The notes below the pieces were generated by a model. It did not search any database. It saw only the letters and a list, made by a program, of their open reading frames with translations, and had not been told where the DNA came from. A program made the position numbers and the translations under genes. Positions 48,987-60,738 of a DNA stretch of 64,000 nucleotides are shown piece after piece; within the stretch, counting starts at the first letter, position 1, and the number at the start of each line of letters is the position of its first letter. Origin of the DNA: Lepeophtheirus salmonis. Taxonomy: Eukaryota > Arthropoda > Copepoda > Siphonostomatoida > Caligidae. The stretch lies in assembly GCF_016086655.4 (NCBI RefSeq), contig NC_052144.2, positions 33,015,896-33,079,895 of the forward strand, in the 5' to 3' direction.

Positions 48987-51060
48987 TGTACGGAAGAGAT
49001 TTTGCGATAAAAAATTTACTTGTTCAATTAAAAAACAATCGATGAAAATTGTCCTTCTTTATAAAAATTTCCTTCTAAAAAGGAGTATCAATTGAGTTTA
49101 CACAACATACTACATTTTCAATAAGTTGATTGCGTAGACTTTGTTAATTATAAAATCCTACTTGATTGTTAACAACAAATGAAGTCGCAGCAGGTGAAAG
49201 CAAAGTCCCTTAAGAACTAATAAAACTACAATATTAGTAAATTTTCTAATTTCCTTAAATACATTTAAATATATTTTCTTCTTTTTTCCACTTCCTTGAT
49301 ATAAGTTGATCTACCAGTTGATACGAATCCTTTTGACCGATAACATGAAAAAGTCGCGGAAAAGATACAATAATTATTAAAAAAAACTAATTTAATAAAT
49401 TTTTGCATATATTAATGAGGACTTAATTTCAGAAATCCGTCCTATGATCTTGCATTCAAACATTAAAGTGAAAAGTTTTTTAGTGTCACATGGCTGTACC
49501 TGTGTAACAAACTATTGGTCTCTTTGTATGATATGCAGATGAATATCTACTACAAAAGATATTTTAAGCATTGTTAATTTAAAAAAAATACGTATAGCAA
49601 GAAATAAGATACCATAAGTATTTTAAAATTACTCAATTTAATAAATAGAACGTCAAGTACTTTATTAAATTTGCCTATCAATATTGGTCAGAGATTTGAA
49701 CTTGTTCTTTTATATTTAAATAATATTTTCCTCATTTTTTATTTATTGTTCAACTTGTTATCCACTAAAATAGTATATTTATTGGTTTAGAATATACAGT
49801 TTGAAAAAGACACTTAGCGAGTTTTTACTTTTTAAATCATATCCATAAAATATATAATTAAATACATGTGATACGATATTGAATTATTTACATAAATAGT
49901 TTAAATTAACTTTATATTATATTACTCAATTATAATATATATACATGAATCAATACGGCACATAACTTTGTCGTATCATGCAAAGAATTTATCATATCAC
50001 TAAAAATAAACTTTTTCAGTTTCTCTCATTCTTCTTCTCTTTATTTTTTTTCTTTTTGCATGAATAAACTTCATGCTGTATTAATAGAGAATAAAAGCAT
50101 ACGACCAAAAAAAAATATAAAAAAATTCTTTCTTATTCTTTAGAATTTGGAGAGAAATAAGAAAAAAATATTTGCTTATAAAAAGATAAAAAACATACAT
50201 AGAATTCGTTATAAGAAAGTCAAGCCAACCCATATGTATATTTAAACACATGTACTTTGCATTATGGATCCATATAAAGAAAGTGATTAAAAAAGTGTTT
50301 TACCCTTTATAATATATAACTTTTTAAATCTCTTTATTAGAGTGAGTAATCCTCTGACATAATATCTAAATTAGGATGGCCAATGTTCAACATTTACTTG
50401 TCTAATCCTTCCATTTTCCTCCCTTTATAACAAAAGTTCTCTATACCAAATCATTTGCAAAAATCTCAATTCACCTTAACGTAAAATATGATTAAAAATG
50501 ACACCAAAGGCAAATGTCTTGCTTATTTAGACGAGACAGTAATGAATATAAACTGTGAACAAATATAATAAAACTTTTTAACTTAGAAAACACAAGTTGA
50601 CAATGTGATTGAGCGCCCAAGCGATAAAACAATACCAGAGCCCAACAAACAAAACTAGGAACGCAAGAATGAGGAGCATAAAATAGGCTCAGCCTCCATT
50701 TTATAGATATTGATGTTCAGTTCTTGTGGGGCTTTCCTTTTTAGTAACTGATTTTTTATTTTTTATTTGTACCTTCCTTTTTAAGTAATTAATTTTTTTT
50801 CACAGTTAAATGATCAAATAATATGCTGCACACTGTATTTATACTGACACCGGTGGGCTATTGATATGACACCTTATTGAAAATTGGTAATGGATACAGA
50901 TTTTTAAGGTTAATTTTACATATTTATTTATCTAAAATCAATTTCAAATCTTATACCTTAGTAAAAAAAATGTATAATTATATGTTAACCATGAAATGGC
51001 ATTTTTTTTATTGATTTATATAAACTAAATATCAAAATATGATATTTTTTCTATATTCCG

Positions 51061-51351
51061 TTGAGAAACGATGAATTGAAGAAATATTTAATATTTATTG
51101 TACTACGGAACACACCATTATTTGGGTACTCTAGCCTGTTAGAGAGTGGTAAAATTTTAAATTATTCTAGTATTCATTTGTGTAGTAAGTTCAAAACGTT
51201 CGTACATGCTGATAAATGTAACATTTTGGTTAAAGAGTACATGTCTCTCAAGTGTTATAATTTTTGGCACATAAATATATTTCCACTCTTCGAACTGATT
51301 GAGAGGGTAAAAAAGGAAAGTAGTCTATTGACTTTTTTGGTTATGCAATAA
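51061..51351 (+). other. Unidentified open frame
   Basis: A 96-codon frame opens with TTG, not ATG, and reads RNDELKKYLIFIVLRNTPLF with two Cys-containing stretches further on. Composition is mixed instead of purely AT-driven (Leu, Lys, Cys, Trp present). There is no recognised motif, no ATG start and no splice evidence. It is most likely chance or an old transposon fragment. Confidence 0.18.
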
Positions 51352-51950
51352 GAACCACCCTAACTTACACACATAATATTTAATAAAAAAACTTTATTAA
51401 AACGGCATCATGTGTGCTTTCCCAGTTACTCGTGTTTATCACATAATTCCTCTTTTGTACGATATATAAGACAATTTTTTAATCAGATTTTAATTAAGTG
51501 TCTAAAAGTAGGAAAAGAAAAGAAATCTCAAAAAAGGGGTTAGAGTTAATAGGATCAAACATTTTTAAACTCAACTTACAAACAAGAAATTTTGACAATA
51601 TATATTCTAATTTAACATGTTTATATATGCGTATTCTATAGAGCCTAAAAAAACTTTTCAAAATCTATATAAGAAAACTTTGATGAAAAAAATCTACTGA
51701 TACTTATCAGAAGCAAAAGTGTAAAGACTACATATGTGGTACTTTTAAAAGCATAGATAATTACTATAAGGAAAATGTGAATATCAACATCATTTTGTTT
51801 TCTTTCTCTAGTATTAGCTAAAAATGGTCATTTTTAGGTGGTTCTAAATTTTGAGCATATTTAATATATACAAAATTCAATTATTTATCTAATTTGAAAC
51901 ATTTTAGTAATATATTTTATAAAATTAAGATTTATTTTTTCTTAATATCT

Positions 51951-52345
51951 GTAGCCTGTCAACATCAAAGTAAGCTGGAACAGTGTCTATTAAATTTACA
52001 TTATTTGATAGCAAATAATAATTATTAAATCTTTGAAAGCACATTCAATTACATCTAATGTTGCCAAAATTGATTATCAAAATAAAAGAATGAGAAATTG
52101 ATTTTTTTATTCGAAAGGCAGTATTATGGGTAACATCAGTCTTTTTCATCAATTATATGTTTAAATTATAGATAAAGCTCTTGTATATCTTTTTATACGT
52201 CAAATTTGAATACAAAGCTTTTTATTGATTAAACTATCTCTGTGAATTATTCACCTGTATATACTTATATATGAATAATATAAAATATTTGGATTTTTTC
52301 CTTTTCTTGATTTTGTTCAAAATTGTTTTGATGTTGACACACAAC
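51951..52345. mobile_element. GTCAACA-type MITE family, copy near 52 kb
   Basis: The left end, TGTAGCCTGTCAACATCAAA, pairs with the inverted right end at about 52,307-52,345. On the minus strand the right end reads TGTTGTGTGTCAACATCAAA and continues ACAATTTTGAACAAAATCAA, as in the left end of the 46.5 kb copy. The copy is about 395 bp, AT-rich inside, without coding capacity. This pair is the cleanest view of the family terminus. Confidence 0.65.
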
Positions 52346-55300
52346 ATATATAGAAAATAATACTTCTGGTGCAAAAAACTCAATATTTTATATTAATTAA
52401 AAAATATATTTTGTAGGAACGTATATATTTTGTGCATTTTGAGTCATGTAGTATGTATAGATACTATTTTGTGCATGAAAGTAATATAAAATGCATCTTT
52501 TCTGTAGTCGACGTCTATAACTTATGGAAAGTACAAAAAAATGTTGTTTAAAAAAACTTTAAAAAAATAATAATGAAAAAATCAGAAAAAATGAAATAAA
52601 GGTAAAACTAACTCATTTCTTCAATATTTTTGGCTCTCAACATTTTTTATATAAAAAAATTAAATCCATTAAAAAAATAAAAACAACAATGACTGAGATA
52701 CGACAATTAATAAAAAAAATGAAGCTATGAATGCCAAAAACCATCAAAAAAGAATTGTACCTCCTTATCTTAAAATTTTGTCTAAGTTTTCTTTTGAATA
52801 TCATCTCTCCTTAAATGAAGGGGTTTATTTAAAGAAGAAAAAAAGTTGGATTTTATTTATATCATAACCAAAGTAGATAGTTTTGAATAATTTATTCTTC
52901 AAAAACATAATGAAACATCAAAGCAAATAGATTTGCAATCGTTTATGTAAAAAAAAAAAAAATTAAAAACGAATATTAAACATATTTTAAAATACAATAT
53001 GTATTGATTTTCTTTTAAATAGTACTTCAAATATTACATTGATAAAAGTCATAATAATAGAAGTAACGAAACAAATGCATTTATATAGGGAACATGAACA
53101 AAGTTATGGTGATCAATTACTTTTTTTTTAATGTTCTTTTAATTGGATAATTGGAATTACAACCGATTCAGTGTAAGTAAACCTTATAGTATTATAATAA
53201 CCCCAACCAACCTGCTAATTGAAGTCCATTTACATAATGCATATTTTCTTCTCTAGGAGCGATCAAAAGTTGAACCAACACACATTGATTTCATGAGAAT
53301 AGTTTTTCCGGAGCGTGTTGTTTATTGACCTACGCTCAATTATATGAATTTGACCCCATAAGGCATTTTTAACTTAAAATAGATGATTATTATTAGCATT
53401 TTTTAGTGCATTTTATTGAACTTTGACAAGTTAAAAAATAAAAAACAGAATCCTTTATATTTTTTAATATTTTTGGGCATTAAATAGTTGAATCAAATCA
53501 TTCTTTGATATCCAAATATATTATAGGGTACACAAGTCAACAAAAACAATTTCAATATTATTATTATTATTTTGTTTGTTGATTTTTACAAAAAAATGAA
53601 AATATAAAATTCAAAAGTAAATCAAAATTTCTGCTGACCTTTTAGAACTGAAAACTCTTTGGAAAGAAAATATGTAGTACTTTCGCTTCAAATGAACTAA
53701 TTTGGGGTAAAAACTATTAACAGCACCGTAATGTTATAAATTTTTTTAAAAAAACATAAAATATGGTTGTTTTTTAATCTTTAAATTAGATCTTCTTAAG
53801 AGAAGATGATTGCATATAAATTATCAGCACATATTTGAAATCAGGATAAATGTTGGAATTTTTTTTTTTTGGATAATAGAGTTTTTTTTTTTTTCTTAAT
53901 CAAAAATTGTCAAACCCCTATGCAAAGGGCAAAAATACAACAAAAATTCGCCAAAACTGGATTTGATAAAGAAACATTTACGAAAGATTTGTAATCAGCA
54001 CGTCAAGAACTAATATATATGAGATTTGAAATTTAATTTTGATAATGTAAAATTTTGTTGATTATTGCTATTAATTTATTATTGTTTTTTAAAAAGTGTT
54101 AAAAATACGTCTTGTTGATTGAAAATTTGATTTGAAGATGTAAAACTAATAAGACATTTTTTTTAAATTACACAAAGAGAATGAAAAAAAAAAAACTTAT
54201 TTCCATAATTAATTATACAAGACCATTGTATTAATTATTTTTACTCTTGTAATCCCCTCTAATTTGTTCTTTCTAAAGGATAATAAAATTATAACTAATT
54301 GAAGTTCATTAAAAGGGTTTAGAATCGGATATGTTTACAACCATATATATAACTACATACATAAATACGAACATAAAGAAAAGCTTTTATATTTGAAGAT
54401 TTTCATCTCTCTTTCTTTTCAGTATTTTTTATTATGTGAATAAGAGATTTTTGTGTAACTTGGAATTATGTTATTTATGTTTGTAAAGCATTTATTATTA
54501 GAGCCAGTAACTCATTACATATATTTTACAATGTACATTGTATATAAGATAGGCTTCAGATAACAAAATATGACATTACTTAATTAAGGGTACACCCCGA
54601 TTTTTCATATAAATAAGTAATAAATTACAGTATAACCATGTTAAGCCTACCTAAGTATTAAAAAAACCATCACGAGAAGTGCTTTGAAAATAAAACGAAG
54701 CATACATATGTATGTATCGAAAGCAAACGTCTAAAACTCTTTCTACGTGACTTTTAATACATAAATAAATATTATATAATTCTACAGCTGTGTTATATTT
54801 TGTTTTATGTATTTGCAGGTGTACGAACATAATAATGTCAAGACTTGGTTCAAGGCCGAATATTTATTTTTGGGTTCGTTCTTAAATGATTTTTACAAAC
54901 CTATTTTGATCCAGACCGTTAACCAATAAATTTATCTATTAATATGATATTTGCGAATATTATTTTAAATTTTTTAGTTAAAAAAGGAGAGGGTTAACAT
55001 GTTTTGGCATGCTATGAAAGTGTCAGTTTGTAAGAAACACAATGTTAATATTTCCATTGTATTTGCTAATATTAATATTAGATTATTTAACAAAATGTTT
55101 AAATATGTGTTAATTCCTGTAAAAAAATGAATGGGTGATACATTAGAAAAATGTATATCTCTGATTTCTATGTTATCCAATGGAAATCTAAAAATGATTA
55201 ACGTAGATATGGTAATACTTATCAAATAACACAAAAGAGTTACGAACCCACACAAATTATATAAATAATTAATTTAAAAAATATATAAATATGTTAAAAA

Positions 55301-55386
55301 ATACATTGACAGGATACAAAGAAAGATTAATTGTAAAGGTTTTATTTTGTAGGAGGTATAGTTACTGAAAAATGCTGATAGACATA
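52346..55386. other. AT-rich non-coding stretch
   Basis: No gene is supported. The minus-strand frame at 54,974-55,255 is hydrophobic, as expected of random AT-rich sequence. A patch at about 54,830-54,920 of higher G+C (CAAGACTTGGTTCAAGGCCG) has the same cryptically repetitive texture as 19,195-19,330. Confidence 0.55.
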
Positions 55387-55665
55387 CTGTGAAGTAAAAA
55401 AGTATTTGACCCCATTGACGATGCAGTAAGTTTCTCCACTTATAAATAATTTCTGTGGAATTGAGTTGCAGAAACTAGTTAACTAATGACCTCAGTGTGC
55501 TTTTTCTTGAGCCACTATGTTCTTGACCGTATGTTTTATATCATTGTCAGGCTGAAAGATCCATTATACGGCAAATGTTCAGTTTCCTATCTTAAAGGAA
55601 ATACATTATCGCCCAAGGCATGAACTGGAGGATGGTCCATCCAGTCATTTTCGTTTCCTTATTTA
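55387..55665 (-). mobile_element. Tc1-like element remnant with one terminus
   Basis: After a TA (55,385-55,386) the sequence CTGTGAAGTAAAAAAGTATT and TTGACCCC has the layout of a Tc1 terminal repeat and, from memory, resembles ends of Tc1-like elements common in fish genomes. About 105 bp inside, the minus strand carries a piece of transposase around the second catalytic Asp, and further sequence to about 55,665 looks like degraded coding region. The opposite end and most of the gene are missing. Confidence 0.68.
55492..55563 (-). pseudogene. Fragment of Tc1-type (DD34E) transposase
   Basis: On the minus strand WIFQPDNDIKHTVKNIVAQE is followed by KAH and a stop. This is the well-known Tc1 block around the second catalytic Asp (W-x-F-Q-x-D-N-D-x-K-H-T). 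The DND core and KHT are preserved. The stop at 55,492-55,494 removes the rest of the catalytic domain, including the expected final Glu. This family is distinct from the DD37D copies elsewhere in the window. Confidence 0.8.
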
Positions 55666-55954
55666 TCTTACATACCAGCAGTGCATATTTTTTATTACTC
55701 ACAAGTATAACAGAGATTTTTTAGAGCGCTTCCTGCTTTGTCAAGGAATATTTTTTGCTTTATTTTGTGTTGTAAGTTGAGCAATGCTACGCCAGGAGCA
55801 GGAAATAAGAAAAAAAAATAATATCTAAGGACCAAAAAATTGTTGAAATCACATAAACACACATTTAAAAAAAAGTATAAATTAGAAATCTGCGAAATAT
55901 TTGAGTTCTTATTAGTAATTTCATATCTAATTATGTAAATTGTCTGCAATTTTG

Positions 55955-56345
55955 ACTGGCTCAGTTTTTTTTTAATTGGTTATCTGAAGAAGGAATTTTA
56001 TAAATTCCTTCCCTGTTGTCATCATTAATTAATTCCTGAGTAGTGAACATCCTTTCTTATTAAATTATATTAATTGTATTTCAAACCTGATTGAACGTTT
56101 TTATGTGCACCCTAAAGATTTGTTGTAGCCTTATATGTTGGACTACTTGGAGTAGAATTGAAGATCGACAACTGAGTAATTCTTGCACATGTCCTTAATT
56201 ATTTATTTCTCCCCCTCCATCCCACGTCAAAGCTGATTGCAGGTGATCTAATGAGATGGCATGACAGCTAAGCTCCTTTTCACCCAAAAAATTCTATAAA
56301 TTGTCAGGATTACCATGTTTATTTTCTGTTTCTTTATTTTTGTAT
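55955..56345 (+). repeat. Dispersed repeat family B, copy 3 (interrupted)
   Basis: The block TTAATTGGTTATCTGAAGAA and a TGTTGTCATCATTA block at 55,970-56,030 match 36,600-36,655. The block with AAAGCTGATTGCAGGTGATC, GACAGCTAAGCTCC and TTGTCAGGATTACCATG at 56,228-56,320 matches 1,930-2,020. In this copy the two parts are separated by about 180 bases that are absent from the 36.6 kb copy, suggesting an insertion. Confidence 0.55.
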
Positions 56346-57955
56346 GCCCAAAATAAACACGATTTTCATCAGCATTGACATTTGTGAGCAGATAGGTCGT
56401 TTATCAATATTTCCAAAATATACTTTGATTTCCTACTAACATTTACAAGGCTTTAGACAATTTGATACCAGCAGTTTGCAGTAGAAGGCACTTTACCACT
56501 ATCCCTCTTGTTTTTATTTATTATTATTTTTTAAAAATAAGTTTAGAATGATTATTTAAGCATTTCTTAAAAGGTGGAATCATTTTGGATTCAAGCACTC
56601 TGCGCTAAAAGATGAAAGATTATGGTCGTTTGAGTCTTGAAAATTTGCACATTTTAGCTGTTTGGCTACCTATATGCTCACATCGTGCATTAAAAAGTTT
56701 GTAAAGTGGTATCAGATGTCTTATATGATTTTTTCAGCTTTATACTGGATAAAAAAGTTATTCAAATCTTATAATCACTTGGTCAAAATTGGCAAACTGT
56801 ATTTTTGAATTATAAAACTAAAGAAAATAATATAGTATGTACCGAGGAGTAAGATATCCAAAAGGATAAACTTTACTTTATTTGATAAATTAGATGGTGT
56901 AATGAATAATTAGAATTTATGGAACGTGTTTTATGTTGTTTTTTAAAGGCATAAAACTTTATTGTATATACGTACAAACAAATGTATGTATGTAATCTAC
57001 TCTTTTATATTACTTTTATCAAATTTTATATTATTTTTTAATTACGATCACGGATATAAATTACAAACTAGAAAAACACTTATTTTATTCTTGTTATTTT
57101 TAACTCTTAAGGGAGTTTTCATATATAATTTTAAAAATAATGTAAATATACATTCGTGAGATGTTTGTTTGTTTTATGAGTTTTTTTTTATATTTATTTG
57201 TAGATATTAAGTTCTTTGAACAACTGTTTGACTCAGGAATTATCAACCATCATTTACCTTATTCATCATCTAGTAGAAAACTATTCCACACAATTGATTG
57301 TCACGATATCAAAATTTATGTAACAATTTTGAGACGTAAAAATTAGTATTTATTTATCAATAATATTCGATTTTGTTTTCACTGAAAATGAGGACGAGTT
57401 AAAGTTAGTTTGTCTCTTTTGACAGTATTTTCTATGGAACATATTAATACAAAAACAATATTGAACATAAATCAAGATCAGGAGAACATATCAATTTATT
57501 TAGTTAATGTATATATATTTATGTATATTCAACCAAATATTTTATATACGTACTATAGACAATTATGAGCTTTGTATTCAAATTGGTGAGATTTGTTAAG
57601 ATATTCAAGCATTTTAGCTATAGTTTAAAACCAAAATTTGATAAAATATACTTTTTTATTGGCCTCAATATGTCTTATGAAAAAATATGTCAATTTATCA
57701 ATATTTTATTCTGACAATCAATTTTATATACTTTACGTGGAAATCGAAATTCTAAATAGAAGCTTCTTATTATTTACAATTTATCAATAAATAAATTACA
57801 ATGCAATCTTAATCTATAATCATTATGATTACAAACTGTGGAAAGATGTTATAAACACTTTATTACTACTAATAAACACATCATTAATAGAGAAAAAATA
57901 TTATTGACCTGTTTATTCTTTATTTACATATTATAAGCACTATATGCTATATGTG
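56346..57955. other. AT-rich non-coding stretch with a possible GTCAACA-family end
   Basis: No gene is supported. At about 57,437-57,485 ATACAAAAACAATATTGAAC and ATAAATCAAGATCAGGAGAA match the subterminal part of the GTCAACA-type family, but the terminus itself is degraded and no partner end was found. Open frames at 56,962-57,346 have no recognisable content. Confidence 0.45.
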
Positions 57956-58076
57956 ATTTGGCTCGTCTTCGAAGACCTACACCATCGATTGTTGTTTTTT
58001 TTCGGGCTCATACGCATAAATCCATCATTGGTCACCTGTGACGATATTATAAACGTATTTCAAGCAATATTTTTAC
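57956..58076 (-). pseudogene. Fragment of mariner (DD34D-type) transposase
   Basis: On the minus strand the reading is YCLKYVYNIVTGDQ, a stop, then WIYAYEPEKKQQSMV, a stop, and VFEDEPN. This is the mariner block around the first catalytic Asp (V-x-N-I-V-T-G-D-E-x-W-I-Y-x-Y-x-P-E-x-K-x-Q-S). The catalytic Asp is retained but two stops interrupt the piece and nothing further was recognised on either side. It is a third transposase lineage in the window besides DD37D and Tc1. Confidence 0.8.
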
Positions 58077-58441
58077 GTTAAATAATCACATTTATATTTT
58101 TTTATACTAAAGTATACTGTTAATAAAGATTTATGTTACTTATATAAAGAATTCACCTCAAACACTCTATACAATAAAACTTAATTTTGTGAAAAATATA
58201 TTGAAAAGTCCATTCAACATAGTTTTACTTTAAAATTCTTTTATAGTTAAAAATGACACATTTTGATGGATAAATATCATTTTAATCTATGATTATAGCA
58301 GCTCTGTCAAATAAAGAATCTTTGTAAGTGTTTTTTAACATCTTGATTCAATTTTCCAAATTACAATTATTATTATTTTAAATTAAAAATTTAAAAGACC
58401 ACAACACAACTTTAAGTTTAGTCTGAACATTTTGTATAATA
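58077..58441. other. AT-rich non-coding gap
   Basis: I see no gene or repeat between the mariner fragment and the next element. Confidence 0.6.
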
Positions 58442-59138
58442 CAGGGCGCAGAAGAAATGTTTCCCATCTACAAAAACAAAACTGTTTTGTTCCAAAACTC
58501 ATACCTCTATTAAATGATTTGAAAAAAAAAAATACATTTTTTTGGTAAATTACAGACACTCGATCTTATTCGATATGGTCTCTATTAGAAGGAATGACAG
58601 CCTCAATACGGTGCCTGACCTTGGTTCATGTTTTTTTTTAAATTTCATCCGGGTAGTTGGTCCAAATCTCGGAGGTTGAGGACCTCAGGTAATCCATGTT
58701 TCGGTGTGGTTTGGATTTGTGGTGCCCTCAATGGCATCCCTCCAAAATTAATCATGGGGGCTCGAAACAGGGGAACACGGGGCACACATTTTCTTGGAAC
58801 AGAAATCACCTAAGTTTTGTACTTAGAACTTCATGTCTTGGAGCTCTGGATGTTCCTTTTGTCAACATCTTTGGCATGTTGGATATTGCAGACGGTCCTA
58901 ACATTGACCTTAATGATGGAAGTGATGTCTTTTTGCGCTATATGTGTGTCAAGCAATTTGGTTACACTATACCTTTTTGCCTCCAGTTTCCTGTATGGGT
59001 GTCCGATTCCAAACAAAAAAAGCATCAAACAAATTATACTATTATTGCAATCATTTCATCAAAAAAATTACGCAACATCTTACTCGAAAAATAAATTAAA
59101 TGTTATTTAATTTATGTGACAAATTTGCCCAGCCACCC
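58442..59138 (-). mobile_element. Tc1/mariner-superfamily element, internally deleted
   Basis: At 58,440-58,441 a TA precedes CAGGGCGCAGAAGAAATGTT, a typical terminus. At the other end CAAATTTGCCCAGCCACCCT is followed by TA (59,139-59,140). Inverted, it matches the left end only partly (AGGG, a later AAAT and TTT blocks). The length of about 697 bp is far below a full element, because the catalytic core of the transposase is missing. Confidence 0.62.
58566..59028 (-). pseudogene. Deleted transposase (DNA-binding start and C-terminal tail only)
   Basis: From ATG 59,028 the minus strand reads MMLFLFGIGHPYRKLEAKRY, then SVTKLLDTHIAQKDITSIIK, a helix-turn-helix-like start, with a stop at 58,831. 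Further down, with frame changes, HRNMDYLRSSTSEIWTNYPD and VRHRIEAVIPSNRDHIE lead to a stop at 58,566-58,568, the standard C-terminal tail. All three catalytic acidic motifs are absent, so a central deletion has fused the ends, as in the 8.4 kb element. Plus-strand frames at 58,628-59,110 are shadows. Confidence 0.75.
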
Positions 59139-59140
59139 TA

Positions 59141-60678
59141 TGGCGTATTTGCATCAAAAGTATTCCTAGGGACAGTGTTCATGTTATTTTAGTTTGATCA
59201 AATAAATATAATTATCTACTTTTATATTTCGAACAATTATCAATGTGAATTATAAATAGTCACATTTATTTTATCTTCTTATTTTTATCACTGATGTTCC
59301 ATTTTGTATTATGTTATTAAGAGTTAAAAAAAGTTTTTTAGTTTTTAATATAAGGCGAAAGGACGTTCCAATAAAATAACAGCAACAAAATAAGACATAT
59401 GTACATATTATATATGGTTAACACTTACAATCAAAAACTTTTCTTCTACTCATGAGTCATAAATTACTCATATGCATTAGATATAAGAAATCCATCAAAC
59501 AACATCAAAATTATTTACCCTTTAGATTTGTATAAGAATAAAGTGCTTAATTTCGACGAAAAAGAAAATAATTTGCTAATGCAGCAAAATATAGAAAATT
59601 GCTTAAAAATAGCCTAAAATATAGAATTGAGGCTTTTGACAAAAATGAAATTCCTTGAGGACAATAAACATAAAGTTTTATGTACTGTGCTACTATATAT
59701 ATATTCTTACAGAAAAAATACTCATCTCTAAACAACTTTTAAAAGATCATATTTTGTTTTTTCATACATTATGATGTATTTATACCTACATATTTTACAA
59801 TAATTTTTTAACCATAATAAAAAGCCATTGACTATCATTTATTTGCAACAAAATAATGTACTTATGAAACAATTTGAAATTGTATTTAATTTTATGTCCT
59901 TTTATAAATGGTTAGTTTCCAAAAAGTATTTGAAACCCATTAAAAAACATTTGAAAACTTAGTAATTTCGATGAAAAAAAAATACGCTTGACATATTTCT
60001 TGCGGACTTTCAGTTAGACGATGAAATGATAAAAAATTCCAATGAAAAATTGTTATGTAGGAAGTTTGTAAATTATTTTTTTCTTGAAAAGTGAACAGAT
60101 TATTCAATAATACTCAATTAAGCTTTAAAATGCTATTGATTAATACTTTAATACTACCATGTAATTGAATACTGTGATAAATAATTCCTTAAAATTTATT
60201 TTTGGCTTTATAAATAATTTGATTTGATCTAATAAAAATCTTTTACAATTCAATTATGGTATATATTTATTTAATCATTAAAACTAGATTAAATAATGGC
60301 TATAGTCGTAAAAAAAGGTATTTTTTGTTTCAATCAATCTAGATTCTTTTTTTTCTTTTTTTTGTGCAACAAAAAAAGTTACATTAAATAATCATTATTT
60401 GCTTATATTTTCTAAACATCTCGTTACCCATATCATTTTCAATATATTAAAGGAGAAAGCTCTAAGATTATCCTTTTTTTTCTATCATATTTTTCTCTTT
60501 TGCTACGATCATCATCACCAACCTAAAAAAAATGCTTACCAAATCTATATATCTTTTTTTGTTTGTTTTTTCATTTCAGAAAATATAGTGGAAAAGGACC
60601 TTACGCCATATATAGTTCTAATCTATTACGCACTGTCAAGAGAATAGGGTACCAATGAAATGAAAACATGAACACAGA
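59141..60678 (+). other. Upstream region of the LRR gene
   Basis: No gene is recognised. The stretch must contain the promoter and 5' UTR of the following gene unless a non-coding first exon lies further left. No convincing TATA box or initiator can be picked out in such AT-rich DNA. The open frame at 60,399-60,647 is low-complexity. A stop precedes the LRR start in frame. Confidence 0.4.
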
Positions 60679-60738
60679 ATGATTTTCATCATTTTAATTC
60701 ATTTAATTTTGATTGGGAGTCTCCAATCTGTCCAAGGT
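60679..60738 (+). other. Signal peptide coding region of the LRR protein
   Basis: Residues 1-20 (MIFIILIHLILIGSLQSVQG) are strongly hydrophobic and end in small and polar residues just before the first cap cysteine at residue 22. The ATG at 60,679 is the only one that places a signal peptide directly before the cap. An ATG at 60,668 is in another frame. Confidence 0.85.

Larger units (their letters stand above)
47376..51950. other. AT-rich non-coding stretch with two unexplained open frames
   Basis: No gene is firmly supported. The two open frames at 48,711-48,986 and 51,061-51,351 are listed separately at low confidence. The rest is homopolymer-rich without recognised repeats. Confidence 0.5.

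Noticed and set aside
54974..55255. Hydrophobic 93-codon minus-strand frame as a membrane protein
   Set aside because: Random AT-rich DNA readily yields Ile/Leu/Phe-rich translations. There is no ortholog-like motif or splice context.
58628..59110. Three overlapping plus-strand open frames
   Set aside because: They are antisense shadows of the minus-strand deleted transposase at 58,566-59,028.
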